A stretch of DNA of 64,000 nucleotides from Helicobacter labetoulli (GTDB lineage Bacteria; Campylobacterota; Campylobacteria; Campylobacterales; Helicobacteraceae), in the NCBI RefSeq assembly GCF_003670275.1, contig NZ_QXJF01000006.1, forward strand, positions 1-64,000, read 5' to 3'. Below, piece by piece: positions 63,414 through 64,000 of the stretch. Both the position numbers and the translations under genes were made by a program. Position 1 is the first letter of the stretch; each line of letters opens with the position of its first letter. The notes under the pieces are model-generated. The model saw only the letters and a program-made list of their open reading frames with translations, had not been told where the DNA came from and did not search any database.

Positions 63414-64000
63414 TTCTCGCCACCCCCACAACCACGCGAAGAATTAAGACTAGATTCTATCTTGCTAGGCGACAAAGAAATATGTTTAGAATCTAAAAGA
63501 TTAGCAGGATCTTGGGCTTGTGATTTATTGTGTGCGGTTTGTTTTGCAAACTTCCCTTTTGTATTGATACTAAAACGATTTTGCAACGCTAAGGCAATGT
63601 CTTTTAGGCTATCTTGACTCATCTGTGCAAAATCCAAAATTGCCTTTTGCAAATGTGGCATAAGTATATCAAGTTGTTTCATCTCCTGAGCGTTAAAATC
63701 ACTCAACACATAATCTACCACACTTTGTGTAGCACTCCTGCCAATGCCAAAACGCAAACGCACATATTCATTCCCCATCGTGTTATCAATGGATTTTAGC
63801 CCGTTGTGTCCGCCACTTGAGCCTGCAAATTTAAAGCGAATATCACCAAAAGGAATATCTAACTCATCGTGTATAACAAGCACTTTTGAAAGCTGAAAAT
63901 ACCGAGTAAAAGGAGCTATGCTCTCTCCAGAAAGATTCATAAAAGTTTGAGGTTTTAAAAAATACAGCGTTTGATTATAGGCTTTTAGCACTCCAAGTTC
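63410..64000 (-). CDS. pth: Peptidyl-tRNA hydrolase (5' end outside window)
   Basis: Pth recycles peptidyl-tRNA released from ribosomes. The visible part starts in frame at the window edge (ELGVLKAYNQTLYFLKPQTF) and shows FLKPQTFMNLSGESI, IHDELDIPFGDIRFKFAGSSGGHNGLKSID and RLRFGIGR. The catalytic His of the N-terminus lies beyond 64000. A C-terminal extension of about 60 residues is Ser/Gln/Lys-rich and absent from most Pth enzymes. It is coupled to the permease downstream. Confidence 0.92.
   Translation of the reverse strand, partial: ELGVLKAYNQTLYFLKPQTFMNLSGESIAPFTRYFQLSKVLVIHDELDIPFGDIRFKFAGSSGGHNGLKSIDNTMGNEYVRLRFGIGRSATQSVVDYVLSDFNAQEMKQLDILMPHLQKAILDFAQMSQDSLKDIALALQNRFSINTKGKFAKQTAHNKSQAQDPANLLDSKHISLSPSKIESSLNSSRGCGGGEK

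Noticed and set aside
1-64000. CRISPR arrays, tRNA or rRNA genes, insertion sequences and prophage
   Set aside because: No spaced direct repeats, cloverleaf-like genes, transposases or integrases were seen.

Overview
The window reads as chromosomal DNA of a Campylobacterota bacterium, most likely an enterohepatic Helicobacter. It is AT-rich and gene-dense. Several gene blocks occur in the order I recall from Helicobacter pylori: nikR divergent from exbB-exbD-tonB, acpS-fliL-rsmD, ispA-surE, panD-ybaB and gmhB-hldD-hldE-gmhA. Contingency G tracts and paired GANTC-containing octamers (AGATTCTA / TAGAATCT) in both orientations fit the same assignment. No tRNA, rRNA, CRISPR array, integrase or intact insertion sequence was seen.

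Layout. 0.14-5.5 kb: remnant ORFs, then panD, ybaB, a PDZ protein, ispA, surE, tcdA-like, a hyperacidic mini-protein and aguB. 5.6-10.5 kb: DUF3015 protein, DUF4105 envelope protein behind a 21-codon ORF, and a polar amino-acid ABC transporter without a binding protein. 10.6-15.7 kb: tonB/exbD/exbB facing nikR across a shared control region, nadD, rsfS, acpS, fliL, rsmD. 15.7-20.7 kb: priA operon, uvrB and a small membrane protein. 20.7-27 kb: acetate symporter pair, ahpC, a copper-receptor-like TonB-dependent receptor interrupted by one stop codon, and a Cache-domain membrane protein. 27-37 kb: der, prs, the ADP-heptose pathway and a frameshifted methyltransferase. 37-42 kb: dnaJ, recR, cytochrome c553, alr, truD. 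41.9-45.1 kb: a three-gene cassette (PhnD-like binding protein, acyl-CoA-dehydrogenase-fold flavoprotein, TusA/ferritin-like diiron fusion). 45.2-50.3 kb: lysA-pheA-DUF2156-GH25 lysozyme-hydrolase operon. 50.4-54.5 kb: a doubly frameshifted gene, a small lipoprotein, mrp and an AEC transporter. 54.6-64 kb: Na/Pi symporter, deacetylase, TRL lipoprotein, EamA transporter, a phase-variable sulfatase-type enzyme, TenI/ThiE-like protein, atpB, an LptF/LptG permease and the 3' part of pth.

How the genes fit together. Much of the window serves the cell envelope: LPS heptose, lysine and D-alanine for peptidoglycan, LPS export, lysozyme and deacetylase. A second theme is metals: nickel-responsive nikR, TonB energisation and a copper-type receptor.

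The most striking features are four broken surface or exported genes. One is out of frame at a G11 tract and also carries a nonsense codon. One is out of frame at a G6 tract. One has a single TGA in place of an expected Trp codon. One has two poly-A frameshifts. The best candidate for an undescribed biochemical system is the three-gene cassette at 41.9-45.1 kb. Its diiron protein keeps a full E, ExxH, E, ExxH ligand set behind a TusA-like domain that has lost its catalytic CPxP motif, and its flavoprotein partner appears to lack the usual catalytic Glu segment.
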